DNA of 64,000 bases from NCBI GenBank assembly GCA_028554755.1, contig JAPTOF010000008.1, positions 15,047,001 to 15,111,000 on the forward strand, given 5' to 3'. This stretch comes from Cordia subcordata (taxonomy: Eukaryota > Streptophyta > Magnoliopsida > Boraginales > Cordiaceae). Below are positions 61,848 through 64,000 of this stretch, piece by piece. Position 1 is the first letter of the stretch. Every line of letters starts with the position of its first letter. The position numbers were made by a program, and so were the translations under genes. The notes under the pieces are model-generated. The model was not told the origin of the DNA. It did no database searches and saw only the letters and a list, made by a program, of their open reading frames with translations.

Positions 61848-62958
61848 TGATGTAAACCAGTTGGTATGTAAAAATAAAGCATAAATACAACTAAGTTTTA
61901 AACCCACAAGTGTACATATTGCATTTAGTACAGTGTACACGTATGCGGGAACATTTCCACGGGAAGGCTACATTAGCTTGGTCTCTATGTATGTGTGTGT
62001 TAAGAACGTGCCTACATGAGTGTCGTAACCTAATTGGCTAGAATTTGAGACATTAAAACTATATTAACCCGAATCTAAAGATCAAAAAGAGCTCAAAAAT
62101 CCTAAATCCAATCTTAATCTAACCTAACTCTAACTCAGGGGCATGCAATAGAGGATTCAAAGATCGGTGACGACCTAGTGTGATTGTGTGTGCAAAATAG
62201 ACTTTGAGCTATAATAGTGATTTGTATCTATCTATGAGTTTGATTGCTCATAGGAGTTCTTAACTGATTAACCTTATTATCTTCCAATTGTAGGTGGACT
62301 TTTATCTCTAAATGTCACTCCTAGTAGAGAATAGGATTCTCCAAGCCAATTGTAGTTTTCGAGCTTAATTAACTAAGTACTGTCGTGCCTCGCCAACTAA
62401 CCTTATTATCTTTTCGGACTCAATGGGGGTCTATCGTGGTCCTTGTGACCTAGGGTTTTCAAGCTTAGTTAATTAGGTCTCGAATGAAGTTGATTGAATC
62501 TTAACCTAGTGTTTAACTCGTTGGCTAGATTTAAAGTTAAGAATCAAGTCATCTAGGTTTGATTAGGTTATGTCAGACATCTATTAGTTGGATTTAAAGT
62601 TAAAGGAATGCAAGTATAGGCTAAATGTGGATGATGAACTAATAGTCAAGCATCACAACAAGTAACTACGGCTTTTAAAGGACCAATTTCATACGTTCTC
62701 AAAAGGGGATCCTCAAAATAACTCATAGACAAGTCGATTTGAAGCCATAGAAATGTTTCATAACTCACATGTATGAAGATTATAGCATGTTTTCATCCAA
62801 AGAGGTTATAACATAAACACATAGACATGATTGTAGAAATAGCCTTCTTTCATAGAAATCCTAATACAAGCACATACACATACTTGAAATAGGATATTAA
62901 AGCAAGCAAATCAAAGCATGTATACAATCCATAGATAGGTTACAAGTCAATTCCAAGC
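61848..62958 (-). repeat. Athila-like LTR sequence, reverse strand
   Basis: It begins TGATGTAAACC and soon has ACCCACAAGTGTACA and CACGGGAAGGC, the inverse of the LTR end words GTGCACTTGCGGGT and CCTGTGGAATCG seen at 42420-42480. The GTGGTCCTTGTGACCTAGGG block (62453) inverts to the CCTAGGTCATAAGGACCACG block at 42029. The outer end beyond about 62950 is unclear. Confidence 0.7.
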
Positions 62959-63152
62959 CCTAATCTTGGACCATTCTGCAAAGCGAACAAGCCATTTGGA
63001 CCCTTTTATTTTTGCAAATTACACTAACCACCCTATTCTAGAACATTGGCAAGGCAAATTGCCGATTTGACCTCACACGTTAATCTAGGCAAAGTATATT
63101 TGTGGGACATGCATCCCATGCGCATATCTATCTATCTATCTGATATGATATA

Positions 63153-63187
<35 letters not shown>

Positions 63188-63417
63188 ACATTGATTTGAT
63201 TTGGTAGGCCCTATCCCTTAATCAAATTCCTAATCTTGGACCATTCTGCAAAGCGAACAGGCCATTTGGACCCTTTTATTTTTGCAAATTACACTAACCA
63301 CCCTATTCTAGAACATTGGCAAGGCAAATTGCCGATTTGACCTCACACGTTAATCTAGGCAAAGTATATTTGTGGGACACGCATCCCATGCGCATATCTA
63401 TCTATCTATCTGATATG

Positions 63418-63451
<34 letters not shown>

Positions 63452-63492
63452 ACATTGATTTGATTTGGTAGGCCCTATCCCTTAATCAAATT
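62959..63492 (-). repeat. Tandem duplication of about 270 bp
   Basis: CCTAATCTTGGACCATTCTG begins at 62959 and again at 63229. The copies differ at only a few bases plus the length of their TATC and TA microsatellites (about 63127-63187 and 63396-63451). Confidence 0.92.
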
Positions 63493-63519
63493 AGATACAC
63501 TTTTTTTCACGACGTAACT

Positions 63520-64000
63520 TGATATCGCTATTTGAACGCAAGCCTAAATAGCCCGCAAGTGCACGGGTCGTGTATAGTACGGTGTGTGCGAGTGCGGGGT
63601 CGAATCCATGGGGAGGCCTAACATGTATGGTGTCCTAAGCTAAATGCGTTCTAAAAGCTACGTGCAGAAGTCCTAACTACAATGTTTTTTGGGGTTTTTG
63701 GTTTGAGGGGAGCTCGAGAAAGATAAATCTAAGCTACAGGCAAAAAAATAAAAAAATAAAAAAAGCGGTATGTGTGTGATAGGGGAATCAAGTGATCTAA
63801 AGGGATTCAAACGTAGGAAATGGGAGACTAAGGTCATTACATCTTGTTTATGGTGATTACTACATCTTTCTAGGGTCACTTGATGGATTATACTAAGTAC
63901 TCTAATCTAGACCTATAATTAGCCTCCTAATTGGTACCCTAAGCCTCAGTGCAGGTTCGTCCCCAGGTGGCGATGCCTAGTAGTACAGCGTGGTCTTTAT
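63520..64000 (-). repeat. Second Athila-like LTR end, reverse strand, runs off the window
   Basis: It starts TGATATCGC, then GCCCGCAAGTGCACGGGTCG and GCGGGGTCGAATCCATGGGGA, the inverse of the family LTR terminus. TTTTTTGGGGTTTTTGG (63685) matches the LTR end at 18840. It continues past base 64000. Confidence 0.72.

Noticed and set aside
1..64000. A search by eye for tRNA, rRNA or snoRNA genes
   Set aside because: I found no cloverleaf with T-loop GGTTCGANTCC and matching acceptor, and no rRNA-like sequence; primer-binding motifs were the only tRNA-related signals.

Overview
This window is nuclear DNA of a flowering plant, almost certainly a eudicot. The evidence is AT-rich sequence, GT-AG introns, a type-B cytokinin response regulator, a plant-specific DUF1068 gene, and dense nested plant transposable elements. 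The species cannot be fixed from the sequence. I see two intact host genes and no bacterial genes, CRISPR arrays, rRNA or convincing tRNA.

Layout. (1) 1-11.6 kb: an ARR10/ARR12-clade type-B response regulator on the + strand, six coding exons joining in frame to 685 codons. Its 4.9-kb first intron holds a decayed Ty1/copia element (2106-4837), itself sitting in an older repeat. (2) 11.6-18.3 kb: remains of a Ty3/gypsy LTR with primer-binding site, then a LINE whose reverse-transcriptase tail (12.88-13.65 kb) and RNase H (17.5-18.3 kb) are separated by a 3.85-kb hAT transposon with terminal inverted repeats, an 8-bp target duplication and a broken transposase on the - strand. (3) 18.3-47.6 kb: a nest of elements. 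A 10.2-kb - strand Tat-type gypsy element (18292-28500, duplication CATTG) contains a Harbinger-like MITE and a second, Athila-like - strand element. After it come a hAT-type MITE, a 9.6-kb + strand Athila-like element (29216-38819), a hAT-type element carrying a solo LTR (40068-43244), and a second copy of the whole target region (43.94-47.62 kb) with its own MITE and LTR element. (4) 48.4-53.5 kb: a DUF1068 gene on the - strand, three exons including a 24-nt microexon. (5) 53.6-64 kb: AT-rich intergenic DNA, a hAT-type element with a perfect 8-bp duplication (58078-59397), a gypsy LTR/gag fragment, and - strand Athila-like LTR sequence with a recent 270-bp tandem duplication.

The main structural result is that 18.0-43.7 kb and 43.9-47.6 kb are two copies of one segment. 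Each serves as the empty-site control for insertions in the other: once the insertions are subtracted, the lengths agree to within about 270 bp, and that difference is one visible gap. The host genes appear functionally independent; one acts in cytokinin signalling, the other is a small predicted membrane protein of unknown role. I found no clear new biological system. The best candidates for something undescribed are the Athila-like lineage that keeps an acidic coding module after the protease while lacking reverse transcriptase, and the TAGGG-ended hAT-type family with three members here.
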